Positions 1 through 8,171 of a stretch of DNA of 64,000 nt are shown piece by piece. Position 1 is the stretch's first letter, and each line of letters starts with the position of its first letter. Source of the DNA: Pseudorhodobacter turbinis. GTDB lineage: Bacteria > Pseudomonadota > Alphaproteobacteria > Rhodobacterales > Rhodobacteraceae. The stretch is from contig NZ_CP039964.1 of the NCBI RefSeq assembly GCF_005234135.1, positions 310,001-374,000 of the forward strand, in the 5' to 3' direction. The translations under genes and the position numbers were made by a program. The notes under the pieces are model-generated. The model was not told where the DNA came from and did not search any database. It worked only from the letters and a program-made list of their open reading frames with translations.

Positions 1-830
1 AACAGCGCCCCCATGCCCGGCCATTGGAAGACGGTTTCCGTGACAATCGCAAAGGCAATCAGCCCCCCCAGTTGCAGGCCAAAGATGGTGATCACGGGGA
101 TCAGCGTGTTCTTGAGCGCGTGCCGAAAATTGATAGAGCGGTTCGTCAGCCCGCGCGCCTTGGCAAATTTGATGTAGTCGGTCCGCAGCACTTCCATCAT
201 CTCGGCCCGCACCAATCGCATGATCAGGGTAAGTTGGAACAGGCACAGCATGAACGACGGCAATATCAGCGCCTTGAGCCCCGAGAGGGTCAGAAAGCCG
301 GTGGACCACCAGCCGACATCAATCACCGTTCCCCGCCCGAAGGATGGCAACCACCCCAGCCAGACAGAAAAGACCAAGATCAACAGAATGCCGGTAACGA
401 AGGTTGGCAGGGATATCCCGATCAGCGAAAGGAATTGCAAGCTCTGTGTGGAAAAACTGTTGGGTTTGAGCGCGGTCAGAATACCAAGGGGAATGCCAAG
501 AAGCAGGGACAGGCCCGCGGCGACCAGAACCAGCTCAGCGGTGGCGGGGAAACGCTCGGACAGAAGGGTGGAGACGGGCCGGGCATTGCGCCAAGACAGG
601 CCGAAATCCCCCGTTGCTGCGCGGCCGACAAACCGGCCGTATTGCACCCAGATGGGCTGGTCGAGGCCAAGACGTTCGCGCACGGCGTCGCGTTCCTCGG
701 TCGTGGCATTCTCGGCCACCAATGAATTTACCGGGTCACCCATGAAACGAAACATCATGAAGGCGATCAAGGCAACGGCAAGCATCACGAAGACCGATTG
801 TATAATCCGGCGGATGAGAAAGCCGAGCAT
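1..830 (-). CDS. Dipeptide/oligopeptide ABC transporter permease (DppB-like), partial
   Basis: This gene runs off the left edge of the window, so only its first ~276 codons are present. The translation begins MLGFLIRRIIQSVFVMLAVA, with an N-terminal membrane segment and the long periplasmic loop usual for DppB/OppB-type permeases. Further hydrophobic segments follow (ELVLVAAGLSLLLGIPLGIL, SLPTFVTGILLILVF, LIPVITIFGLQLGGLIAFAI). The sequence EVLRTDYIKFAKARGL is the cytoplasmic EAA loop that contacts the ATPase. In this family the protein forms half of the inner-membrane channel for a family 5 binding protein. It lies 73 bp downstream of the IS-interrupted binding-protein gene on the same strand, so the two very probably form one operon. 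The substrate cannot be told from sequence; the neighbouring amidohydrolase hints at a small amide or nucleobase-like compound rather than a peptide (inference). Confidence 0.93.
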   Translation of the reverse strand, partial: MLGFLIRRIIQSVFVMLAVALIAFMMFRFMGDPVNSLVAENATTEERDAVRERLGLDQPIWVQYGRFVGRAATGDFGLSWRNARPVSTLLSERFPATAELVLVAAGLSLLLGIPLGILTALKPNSFSTQSLQFLSLIGISLPTFVTGILLILVFSVWLGWLPSFGRGTVIDVGWWSTGFLTLSGLKALILPSFMLCLFQLTLIMRLVRAEMMEVLRTDYIKFAKARGLTNRSINFRHALKNTLIPVITIFGLQLGGLIAFAIVTETVFQWPGMGAL

Positions 831-865
831 GTGCAGTCCTTTCTGGGTCCATAGTTGGATTAAAA

Positions 866-896
866 GGGGACCGGTGGTGTCGTATCACCAGTCCCC
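866..896 (-). terminator. Intercistronic stem-loop between binding-protein and permease genes
   Basis: GGGGAC and GTCCCC arms, extended inward by GGTG/CACC past one mismatch, form a stem of about 11 bp. On the transcribed minus strand it is followed by TTTTAATCC. Such stem-loops often follow the binding-protein gene of ABC operons, where they protect its mRNA 3' end or partly terminate transcription. That role is inferred. Confidence 0.55.
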
Positions 897-1484
897 AATG
901 ATGTTATTGAGAGACCTGCGCATACCACAGACGAACAAGATCATCCGGTGCCTGCGGGATTTCGACCGTGTCGCGGGCCGCCCAGGACAAAGGCTGCTGG
1001 TGCAATGGCAGCCAGGCGATATCGGCCTTTGCCAGCATCAACGCCTCATTCATCATCGCCAGACGTTTCTCTTCGTCGATCTCGACAGCGACAGCTTTCG
1101 TCAGCTCATCGACCTTGGGGTTGGAATACCCTTTTGGCGTGAAGGTGCCGTATTCGCCTTCTTTGGTGGCCAACATCGCGGACAGAACCGAAAAGCCGTC
1201 CAGCATTGGCAGGGTTGCCCAGCCCAGCATGAAGACATCAACTTGATGATTGTCAACTTTCTGGAAATGCATCTGGCGCGGCTCTGTTACCAGACGTGGC
1301 TCAAACCCGGCCTGTGCCAGCATTGCGGCCATGGCCTGACAGACGCCTTCATCGTTCACATAGCGGTCATTCGGGCAGTTCAGGTTGAAGGCAAAACCGT
1401 TCGGATATCCGGCCTCGGTCAGCAGGTCTTTGGCCTTCTTGGGATGGTAATCGCCCCCTTTTTAACGGGGTGCATCTGTAGAAC

Positions 1485-2285
1485 TTACGCGGCCATTTTC
1501 AGTTTCATAGCGGGTGTGATGCCGCCGATGCCCATGTTCGGGCGGTCGTTGTTATATGTCCAGAGCCATTGTGTGGCCTGATCCTGAGCCTCCTCGATGC
1601 TTTCGATGATGTATTGATCCAGCCATTCATGCCGAACCGTCCGGTTGTAGCGCTCGACATAGGCGTTCTGCTGGGGCTGTCCGGGTTGGATGTGCTGGAT
1701 CGTAACACTATGTTTCTCAGCCCATTTTCTCAGTGTTTCGCTGATATATTCCGGCCCATTGTCGACCCTGATCGTGCCCGGTTTTCCGCGCCATTCGATA
1801 ATGCGATCAAGGCTGCGGATGACCCGTTCGGCAGGGAGCGAGAAATCAACCTCGATCCCCAGCCCTTCGCGGTTGAAGTCGTCCAACACATTCAAAAGCC
1901 GAAAAGCCCTGCCGTCGCCGAGGCGATCCGCCATGAAGTCCATGGACCAGGTCACATTCGGTCTGTTCGGGACCGCCAGAACGTCAGGCTTCTCCCGTTT
2001 CAGCCGCTTGCGCGGCTTGATGCGCAGGTTCAGTTCCAGCTCACAGTAGATCCGGTAGACCCGCTTGTGGTTCCACGGATGCCCCTTCACGTTGCGCAAA
2101 TGCAGGAAACACAGGCCAAATCCCCAAGTCTTGCGCGCATCCGTCAGCCCTGTCAGCAGATCGGCGATCACCTCGTTCTCGTCTTTCAGCTTCGGGCTGT
2201 AACGATAGCAGGTCTCGCTGACCTCGAAGGCCCGGCACGCCAGCGCGATGCTGACGCCCCGTCGCTCTACCGCCGTTTCGGCCAT
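1485..2285 (-). CDS. IS3-family transposase OrfB, DDE integrase domain (copy 1)
   Basis: This is the catalytic half of the transposase. The start given here is the ATG of [15 protein letters not shown]; in vivo it is probably made mainly as OrfAB by -1 frameshifting at A6G. The rve integrase fold supplies the catalytic triad in [10 protein letters not shown] (D), RVDNGPEY (D) and NAYVERYNR (E), with the usual IS3 spacing. An HTH_21-like region ([29 protein letters not shown]) precedes it. The MDFMADRL motif and the 4-bp target duplication both point to the IS407 group. No internal stop or frameshift is visible, so the element looks active. Confidence 0.93.
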   Translation of the reverse strand: MAETAVERRGVSIALACRAFEVSETCYRYSPKLKDENEVIADLLTGLTDARKTWGFGLCFLHLRNVKGHPWNHKRVYRIYCELELNLRIKPRKRLKREKPDVLAVPNRPNVTWSMDFMADRLGDGRAFRLLNVLDDFNREGLGIEVDFSLPAERVIRSLDRIIEWRGKPGTIRVDNGPEYISETLRKWAEKHSVTIQHIQPGQPQQNAYVERYNRTVRHEWLDQYIIESIEEAQDQATQWLWTYNNDRPNMGIGGITPAMKLKMAA

Positions 2286-2308
2286 CTCGCGGCGCTGAGA
2301 TGGCCCCG

Positions 2309-2572
2309 TTACTTTTTTCCGAGGGCTTCCTTCAATAAGTCCGCCTGCATGCTCAGATCTGCATACATCCGCTTCAGCCTGCGGTTCTCTTCCTCCATGG
2401 CTTTCATCTGGCTGACCATGGATGCATCCATGCCACCATACTTCGCACGCCATTTGTAAAACGACGCATTGCTCATGCCATGTTCACGGCAAAGCTCGGC
2501 CACCGGCACACCACCTTCGGCTTGGCGCAGGATCGCAAGGATCTGGGGTTCGCTATATCTGGTCATTTTCAT
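2309..2572 (-). CDS. IS3-family transposase OrfA (copy 1)
   Basis: An 87-aa protein starting [20 protein letters not shown] with a helix-turn-helix of the HTH_8/IS3 OrfA type ([25 protein letters not shown]) and a C-terminal leucine-zipper-like helix ([20 protein letters not shown]). OrfA binds the element's ends. The gene ends within a run of six A and one G (2312-2318 on the plus strand, read as A6G on the minus strand), where a -1 slip would produce the OrfAB transposase. Its sequence is identical to the copy at 44566-44829. Confidence 0.93.
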   Translation of the reverse strand: MKMTRYSEPQILAILRQAEGGVPVAELCREHGMSNASFYKWRAKYGGMDASMVSQMKAMEEENRRLKRMYADLSMQADLLKEALGKK

Positions 2573-3759
2573 TCAAAATCTCCTCGTTCATCTTGCCGAG
2601 AAAATTCTACTTCCGCAGCCCCTTACTTTCGGGGGGGATTACCGGATCATAGGCGAGGCGTTCATCCATCGCATCTGAATAGCCTTTCACCGCAGGGGCA
2701 ATCAGCGATCCGGTAACGCGGGATTTGCCGCGCATGATACGGTCGCGGATCAGGTCCATATTGATCGCGTGATACATCGCCTGACGGACCCGCAAATCCT
2801 TGAGCGGGTTGCCCTCGACATTGCCATCAATCAGGCTGTCGCCCATGTTGATGCCCATCATGATGCTGCGCAGGCCGGGATTTTGCAGCATATGCACGCC
2901 GTCCGACCCGTCAATCCGGTTTGCATCTTGCAGCGGGGCAGGCTCGATCAGGTCGATCTCGCCCGACAACAATGCCGCCACACGGGTCGCATCCGAACCG
3001 ATGGGCGTATGTTCAATCCGGGTCAGGTTATGCTGCGGCGTGTCCCACCAGCCGTCATTGACCACAAGCACGTTCAGCGCATCGGGGCGGCGGCTTTCCA
3101 AGGCAAATGGTCCGGTGCCATTGGCGTTATTGGTGGTGTAGCCTTCCTCGCCCTGACTTGCATCGATCGGGGCCACGGAATTATGGGTCTCCAGCCAACC
3201 TTTATCCATGACGAAGATATTGGTGAGGTAGTTGTTCAACAGGGGTGTCGGCCCTTCGAGGATCAAGTCCACGGTCAGGTCATCAACAATCTCGACCGCT
3301 TTCAGGCCCGGCAAATTGCCACGCAGTGGTGATTTCAGATCGGCAGCACGCATCAGCGAAACCTGAACGTCATCGGCGCCAAAGGTCTCGCCGCCCTGGA
3401 AGGTCACGCCCTCACGCAGTTTGAACCGTACGCGGGTCGGGTCGATCACTTCCCAACTGGTCGCAAGCGCAGGTTCCACTTTCATATCAGCATCATAGCG
3501 AACCAGCGGTTCATAGATGTGATGGGTAAAGATGTTGGTGAAGCTGTCGGTCGTTGCGTGTGGATCAAGGCCGTACACATCCCGCGACGTTGCATAGCGC
3601 AGGGTTTCGGCTGAGGCCCCGGTTGCGACAAGGGTCGCGACGGTGGCGGTCATCATCAGGTGACGAAGCATTGGCAAGTTTCCCTCTCTGGTTTTTGCGC
3701 GGTCCGTTTCTACAGGCTGGCTGGCCGCGGTATTACATATTGCAAACATGTATCGTTCA

Positions 3760-3773
3760 AATTGTCTACAATT
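3760..3773. promoter_or_regulatory. Candidate GntR/FCD operator in divergent promoter region
   Basis: AATTGTCTACAATT is a 14-bp dyad with six complementary base pairs on each side of a CT centre. Its core fits the TNGTnnnACNA pattern recognised by FadR/FCD-type GntR regulators. It lies between the binding-protein gene (leftward) and a GntR gene (rightward), where autoregulation and control of the transporter would be expected. Confidence 0.6.
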
Positions 3774-3855
3774 ATTTCACCTTGTGTAAACTTTATTGTT
3801 AGCATAAATTTTGTGCATCTTGAGAATTGCCTGTTGGGCTGGGAGGATAGCAAGC

Positions 3856-4542
3856 ATGACAGCATCGGAACCCACGACAGACACCCCGCAAATGGAGGTG
3901 TATAATCGCATCTGGTTGTCGATTGCGGAGCGGAAGCTGAAACCCGGAACGCGCCTGAAAGAGGAACAGCTGGCCGAGATCTTCTCGGTGAGTCGTGCCC
4001 GCATCCGCCAAGCACTTTCAACGTTGGAGCATGACGGGCTGGTGACGTTGGTGCCGCATCGGGGGGCGTTCGTGTCACAGCCATCGACCGATGAGGCGCG
4101 GGATATCTTTTTTGCGCGCCGGACCATTGAGACGAGCCTTGTGTCGCGCCTGTGTGAAACGGCAACCCCCGCCGCAATTGCGCGACTGGACGACCATGTG
4201 AACGAAGAGCGGATCGCAAGGGATGCGGGGGATATCAAGGCGACGATCCGCTTGTCGGGTGGCTTTCACCTGCTGATAGGTGAGCTGGCAGGCTCTCCCT
4301 ACCTTTGGGATGTGCTGCGTGATCTGGTGTCGCGCACGTCGCTTATCATGGCGATGTATCAAACCCGCAGTCAGGCCGATTGTGGCCCTGATGAACATGC
4401 CGAGGTTGTCACAGCCATTCGCAACGGCGATGCGGACCGTGCGCGGCATCTGATGGACCATCATCTTGATCACCTTGAGGGCAAGCTGAACCTTGAGGAC
4501 AGCAACCAGGAAACCAATGATTTGCGGGACCTTCTTTCATGA
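3856..4542 (+). CDS. GntR-family (FadR/FCD subfamily) transcriptional regulator
   Basis: A 228-aa regulator starting MTASEPTTDTPQMEVYNRIW. The winged helix-turn-helix covers roughly residues 15-80 (EEQLAEIFSVSRARIRQALSTLEHDGLV). The C-terminal all-helical FCD ligand domain has the histidines expected for its metal/carboxylate pocket (GGFHLLIGELAGS; DEHAEVVTAI; MDHHLDH). The start is fixed by GGGAGGA at 3841-3847, eight bases before the ATG; an upstream in-frame start at 3811 lacks this. It is divergent from the peptide-type transporter and overlaps the following amidohydrolase by 4 bp (ATGA), so it probably controls both according to the compound they handle. The effector is unknown. Confidence 0.93.
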   Translation: MTASEPTTDTPQMEVYNRIWLSIAERKLKPGTRLKEEQLAEIFSVSRARIRQALSTLEHDGLVTLVPHRGAFVSQPSTDEARDIFFARRTIETSLVSRLCETATPAAIARLDDHVNEERIARDAGDIKATIRLSGGFHLLIGELAGSPYLWDVLRDLVSRTSLIMAMYQTRSQADCGPDEHAEVVTAIRNGDADRARHLMDHHLDHLEGKLNLEDSNQETNDLRDLLS

Positions 4543-5993
4543 CAGAAGCCTATGATCTGATTATTCATTGTGCGACCATCCTCACGGTGGACGAGGGGCG
4601 GCGCGTGATTGACGCGGGCTGGATTGCGGTTGATGGCAACAAGATCGCCGCGATCGGCCAGGGCGAACCGCCCCGCGCAAAACGGGTTATTGACCGGCCG
4701 GGCCTGATTGCCCTTCCCGGTCTTATCGATGCCCATTCTCATGCCGGGCACGGCCTCGTAAGGGCCGCGGGTGACGGGGACGGGGATCTGTGGTTCACTA
4801 TTTGCGAAGAGGTCTATGCCGGCGTTGCCACGCCCGACTTTTGGCGCGCCGAGGCGCGTCTGGCGCAAATGGAACGCTTGTTGGGCGGTGTTACGACAGC
4901 CGTTTCCTTGCTTGGCGGCGGGGCGGACGTGATGCGCACCGATACGCCAGAGGCGGGCGATGCCCATTCGGCGGTAACCTTGGAAACGGGCCTGCGAACC
5001 TATATGGCGGTGGGGCCGGGGCGGTTGCCATTCCCCAAGCTTTTTGGCCCTAAACTTTTTGGCGCGGACCGCAAACCCGTCAGCTTTGAGCAACAGATGG
5101 AGGTATGTGCCGATTTGATCGCGCGCCACGACGACATTCTTGGCCAAAGAACGGGGGTTGCCCTCATTTTGCCGGTCTATGTTGCGGCACATATGGCCGA
5201 TCACGGGCCGGAAATTCGCCGCATGTCGACAGCAATGCGCGCATTGCAGGAACAGACCGGCACATTATTCACGCAAGATGGCCACCGCGCGGGCAGTATT
5301 GCCCTTGCGCAAGAGCTTGGCCTGCTGTCGCCTCGTGCAGCCTTGGGCCACAGCGTTGACTTGACGCCGGCGGATTTTGACGCCCTGCGCGAAACCGGCG
5401 CTTCGATTATTCACAACCCCTCGGCCATTATGTCCATCATCGGGCGTTGCCCTGTGCCGGAACTATTGGAGGCTGGTGTGACGGTCTGCCTTGGCTCTGA
5501 TGCAGGGGCGCCGGATCGTGGTTTCGATATGTTCCGGCACATGTCGCAGGCAATGCATTACCACCGTCGCCATTTCCAAGACCCTGCTGTGTTGCCCGAT
5601 GGCAAGGCGTTGGAGCTGTGCACCATAGATGCTGCTCGCGCGCTTGGTCTGGCGGACCAAATCGGATCGCTCGAAGTCGGGAAAAGGGCAGATATTATTC
5701 TACTGGATGGCCACAAACCGCATCTTTGGCCCCCGGTCATGCCGCTGAACCGCATCACCCATTTCGCAAATGCCGCCGATGTAGATACCGTGCTGGTGGA
5801 CGGACGTGTGCTTATGGAAAATCGCAAGGTTCCACATCTTGATCTCGGGGATATTCTGGCAGAGGCCGCGGCTGAGGCAGATCGGGTCTTTACCGCATGT
5901 GGCCGTATGGACAGCCGACATGAATCGTCCCAATCATGGCGAAACGCGCGGCGGGTAGCGGGTGCTTACCGTGCAGCCGGCTCTGACGATTGA
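4539..5993 (+). CDS. Amidohydrolase-superfamily deaminase/hydrolase (TRZ/ATZ type)
   Basis: A 484-aa metal-dependent hydrolase. An N-terminal beta-sandwich portion (YDLIIHCATILTVDEGRRVI) leads into the TIM barrel at LPGLIDAHSHAGHG, the HxH-type metal motif. Later metal/catalytic candidates are the His in LGHSVDL and the Asp in CLGSDAGAPDRGFDMFRHM. The C-terminal segment (GSLEVGKRADIILLDGHKPH) closes the composite sandwich domain. Relatives include chlorohydrolases, guanine/8-oxoguanine-type deaminases and atrazine-pathway enzymes; HSHAGHG differs from the HTHLP often seen in deaminases, so I do not assign a substrate. It is translationally coupled to the GntR gene and faces away from the transporter operon, suggesting a small uptake-and-catabolism module. 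Confidence 0.88.
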   Translation: MTEAYDLIIHCATILTVDEGRRVIDAGWIAVDGNKIAAIGQGEPPRAKRVIDRPGLIALPGLIDAHSHAGHGLVRAAGDGDGDLWFTICEEVYAGVATPDFWRAEARLAQMERLLGGVTTAVSLLGGGADVMRTDTPEAGDAHSAVTLETGLRTYMAVGPGRLPFPKLFGPKLFGADRKPVSFEQQMEVCADLIARHDDILGQRTGVALILPVYVAAHMADHGPEIRRMSTAMRALQEQTGTLFTQDGHRAGSIALAQELGLLSPRAALGHSVDLTPADFDALRETGASIIHNPSAIMSIIGRCPVPELLEAGVTVCLGSDAGAPDRGFDMFRHMSQAMHYHRRHFQDPAVLPDGKALELCTIDAARALGLADQIGSLEVGKRADIILLDGHKPHLWPPVMPLNRITHFANAADVDTVLVDGRVLMENRKVPHLDLGDILAEAAAEADRVFTACGRMDSRHESSQSWRNARRVAGAYRAAGSDD

Positions 5994-6074
5994 CGAAAGG
6001 ATGCCCCAAGCGCTGACGCCGGGTTTTCTCTTGGCGCCGTTCGCTCCGCATCACCACATCGCGGGGCCAAGCAG

Positions 6075-8090
6075 TTAGGCCAAACATCCTATCGGGGGGG
6101 CATCCCAGTCCACCGGCTGCCCTTCGATATCTAGGTCCCAATGGGTGAACTTTGGAAAAAGAGGTGCGATCTCTGACAAGATCACAGGCCGCATGTCCAA
6201 GCCTTTGCCGCGCGGCTTCTGACCAGGGCGCATTTGCTCCTCGTCGGGGCCAAGGTGCCAGTTATAGTGGGATGTCTGCCACCAGGAGAGGCCGGTGTAG
6301 CGGTTGTGAGAGCGCCGTTCACGCTTTGGCTCGGCGCTTTTTGTATATATCTGGGACAGCCCACCCCCGTGCAGTATATTGTTGAAGAACGCATGGTTTT
6401 GACTGTTTCGTTCTGGTCCAAGCCGCAGTGCATTCGCCTTTTCCGAATTGTTGTGACCTTTGGCGAGGGTATTGTTCCAGTAATAAAAGGTACTCCCCTC
6501 GACTGGCTCGCCGGTTCCGTCGCCAGCATCCTTGCCCGTTTTTTGTGAAAAATTCTGCGATACCAATGCCCGATTATTGGAGCGGGGGTCGCAGGGCAGG
6601 TCACAGAATGCGAAATGTATTCGGCTCGCTTTTTGATAGGTCGCATAGCCCGACACTCCGCGGCAGCGCACACCGTAAACCAATACTGCATCGGAGCCTT
6701 GGTAAAAGTTGAACTTGTTGGAATGGGCATCACTGCCCGAATTCTCAAACAGAGAGAAGGCGAGGATAGAATTGCGCAGGCTGTAAAAGATCGTGGGGGT
6801 CGCCGCCGCGTTGGAAACATGCAAGAAGCGCATGTCCACATCATTACCATCGTTGATAAAAAGCCCGCATCGTGTCCCGTCCATAGTGATGTGGCGCAGC
6901 TGGACATCTTTTACCTTGCGCATATAAATCGCCCCGAAGCCGCGGCGCGGCCCTCGCGGAGATTCCCCGACCCGGCATTCCGACACGCGCAGCCCGGTCG
7001 GTGCATCATCGTCATGCCCTGCGTTGCCCAGCACACGAATGCATATTCCATCCAGCCGTGCCTCGCCGCTTGCCCGTATCGCCTCTAGCCCGAAAAGCTC
7101 CACGTGGCGGGCTGCACCGACATCAATGCACACCGGGCGCAGCGATACCTCAATGCCGTTTTCAATATGGGTCGGATCACGCGGGCGCAGGTAGACGATT
7201 AGCCCCGCCGAAGTCCGTTTGACCGCCCAATCGCCGGGCTGCATTGCCTGCGCCAGATTTTCCAGCGCATAGCGCATCTGTGGCTTCTTATTGGATCGCT
7301 GTAGTTTCAACGTCTGGTTGGATAGGGTCAGCGTTCCTGTCGCCGGGTCAAAAGCTTCGATGCGCTGTGTCGAAACAAGGTTGGGGGCATGATAAACCCG
7401 CACCCGCGCATCTGTAAGCCGGACCGGGTCCATCCCGACAAGCCGCTTATCTTGGATAGCCAGGATACGATCTTCGCTGTCTACCAAGAATGTACCTTGG
7501 CGGTAGGTTGTGTAATCTCCGGTTGCTTGTGGTCTGGTATAATCGGCGCGGTCGGTCGACAGCGTGCAGGGGTGGTCACCTTCATAGAGGTTCAGCGACA
7601 GCACAGCCTTATGCGCCACGCGCGACGGATCAAGCCGTGCGGCAAAAACGCCCGAGGGCAGGCCCAGTGTGGAGGTCTCCATCGCACTGGCCGGACGCCA
7701 GCCGGTTAGCGGCTCGGCAGCGGTGATCGTCACCCGCTCTTGGCCATAGCGGTGGATGCGGTAGGGGGCGGCGTGGGTTCCCCGCAATGCATCGAGGCTG
7801 ACCTGCTCACGGTAAATGCCGCCGCGGATGCCCAGACTGCCGCCTTTGCGGGCTGCCAACATATCAACGCCCCTTTGTATTGTGCGCAGCGGCTGGTCAA
7901 AGCTGCCCGGGGCAGTGTCATCACCAGCAGGGGCGACAAAGAAATCGGCCTTGGTCGGACCAGGCACATTCTCGTCCCAGCCATGGCGGATGCCCCCGCC
8001 GAGGTTCCCTGCTACAGTCGGGCAGGGCAGGGTGGAAACCAGCCCGGTTGACGCCAGCAGGACAAGAAGATGGCGGCGCGAGATTGGCAT
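6075..8090 (-). CDS. Secreted right-handed parallel beta-helix protein
   Basis: A 671-aa protein starting MPISRRHLLVLLASTGLVST. SRRHLL resembles a twin-arginine motif before a hydrophobic stretch, so export, possibly by Tat, is likely. FFVAPAGDDTAPGSFDQPLRTIQRGVDML is the start of a DUF1565/pectate-lyase-like fold, followed by GGIYREQVSL and many short beta repeats with GI.I and N-rich turns, typical of polysaccharide lyases, epimerases and hydrolases. No specific catalytic residues can be assigned. It is convergent with the amidohydrolase and lies 81 bp after the asparagine-synthase-like gene on the same strand, so these two may be co-transcribed. Action on an extracellular polysaccharide is plausible but inferred. 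Confidence 0.8.
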   Translation of the reverse strand: MPISRRHLLVLLASTGLVSTLPCPTVAGNLGGGIRHGWDENVPGPTKADFFVAPAGDDTAPGSFDQPLRTIQRGVDMLAARKGGSLGIRGGIYREQVSLDALRGTHAAPYRIHRYGQERVTITAAEPLTGWRPASAMETSTLGLPSGVFAARLDPSRVAHKAVLSLNLYEGDHPCTLSTDRADYTRPQATGDYTTYRQGTFLVDSEDRILAIQDKRLVGMDPVRLTDARVRVYHAPNLVSTQRIEAFDPATGTLTLSNQTLKLQRSNKKPQMRYALENLAQAMQPGDWAVKRTSAGLIVYLRPRDPTHIENGIEVSLRPVCIDVGAARHVELFGLEAIRASGEARLDGICIRVLGNAGHDDDAPTGLRVSECRVGESPRGPRRGFGAIYMRKVKDVQLRHITMDGTRCGLFINDGNDVDMRFLHVSNAAATPTIFYSLRNSILAFSLFENSGSDAHSNKFNFYQGSDAVLVYGVRCRGVSGYATYQKASRIHFAFCDLPCDPRSNNRALVSQNFSQKTGKDAGDGTGEPVEGSTFYYWNNTLAKGHNNSEKANALRLGPERNSQNHAFFNNILHGGGLSQIYTKSAEPKRERRSHNRYTGLSWWQTSHYNWHLGPDEEQMRPGQKPRGKGLDMRPVILSEIAPLFPKFTHWDLDIEGQPVDWDAPPIGCLA

Positions 8091-8171
8091 TGGTTATCCT
8101 TTTATGAGGCCAGCCCCATCGCTTGGAAGGGGGCAGCACTGGTCATCACTTGGCGGGACACTGCCCAACCA

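Larger units (their letters stand above)
1446..2643 (-). mobile_element. IS3 family, IS407-group insertion sequence, copy 1
   Basis: A complete 1198-bp element. Its ends are imperfect inverted repeats starting GGTAATC(C/G)CCCC. The flanks show a 4-bp direct repeat GGAT at 1442-1445 and 2644-2647; 4-bp duplications are typical of the IS407 group. It encodes OrfA and OrfB joined by an A6G slippery site. A second copy at 44495-45692 has the same length and identical translations in several frames, including non-coding ones, so the two copies look identical at the DNA level. It lies in the same orientation as the gene it interrupts. Confidence 0.96.
904..3671 (-). pseudogene. ABC transporter substrate-binding protein family 5 (DppA/OppA-like), interrupted by IS
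   Basis: The N-terminal part (3671 down to 2644) starts MLRHLMMTATVATLVATGAS, a cleavable signal peptide, and continues with family 5 features such as YATSRDVYGLDPHATTD and WEVIDPTRVRFKLREGV. The C-terminal part (1445 down to 904) ends LVRLWYAQVSQ. The 1198-bp IS sits between them, flanked by the duplication GGAT. Deleting the IS and one duplication rejoins LAYDP to KKAKDLL in frame and gives exactly 522 codons (521 aa), a normal length for the family. The coding sequence was therefore intact until insertion. The start at 3671 is preferred to the upstream in-frame codon at 3749 because it opens the signal peptide and follows GAGGGAAAC. As it stands, the protein would stop shortly after entering the IS. 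The transporter is probably non-functional unless another binding protein replaces this one. Confidence 0.92.

Noticed and set aside
904..1359. An independent 151-aa gene
   Set aside because: It is the C-terminal part of the IS-interrupted binding protein.
1569..2459. A 296-aa open frame antisense to the IS transposase
   Set aside because: It is a shadow of OrfB on the opposite strand; the same frame appears in copy 2, which only reflects the identity of the copies.
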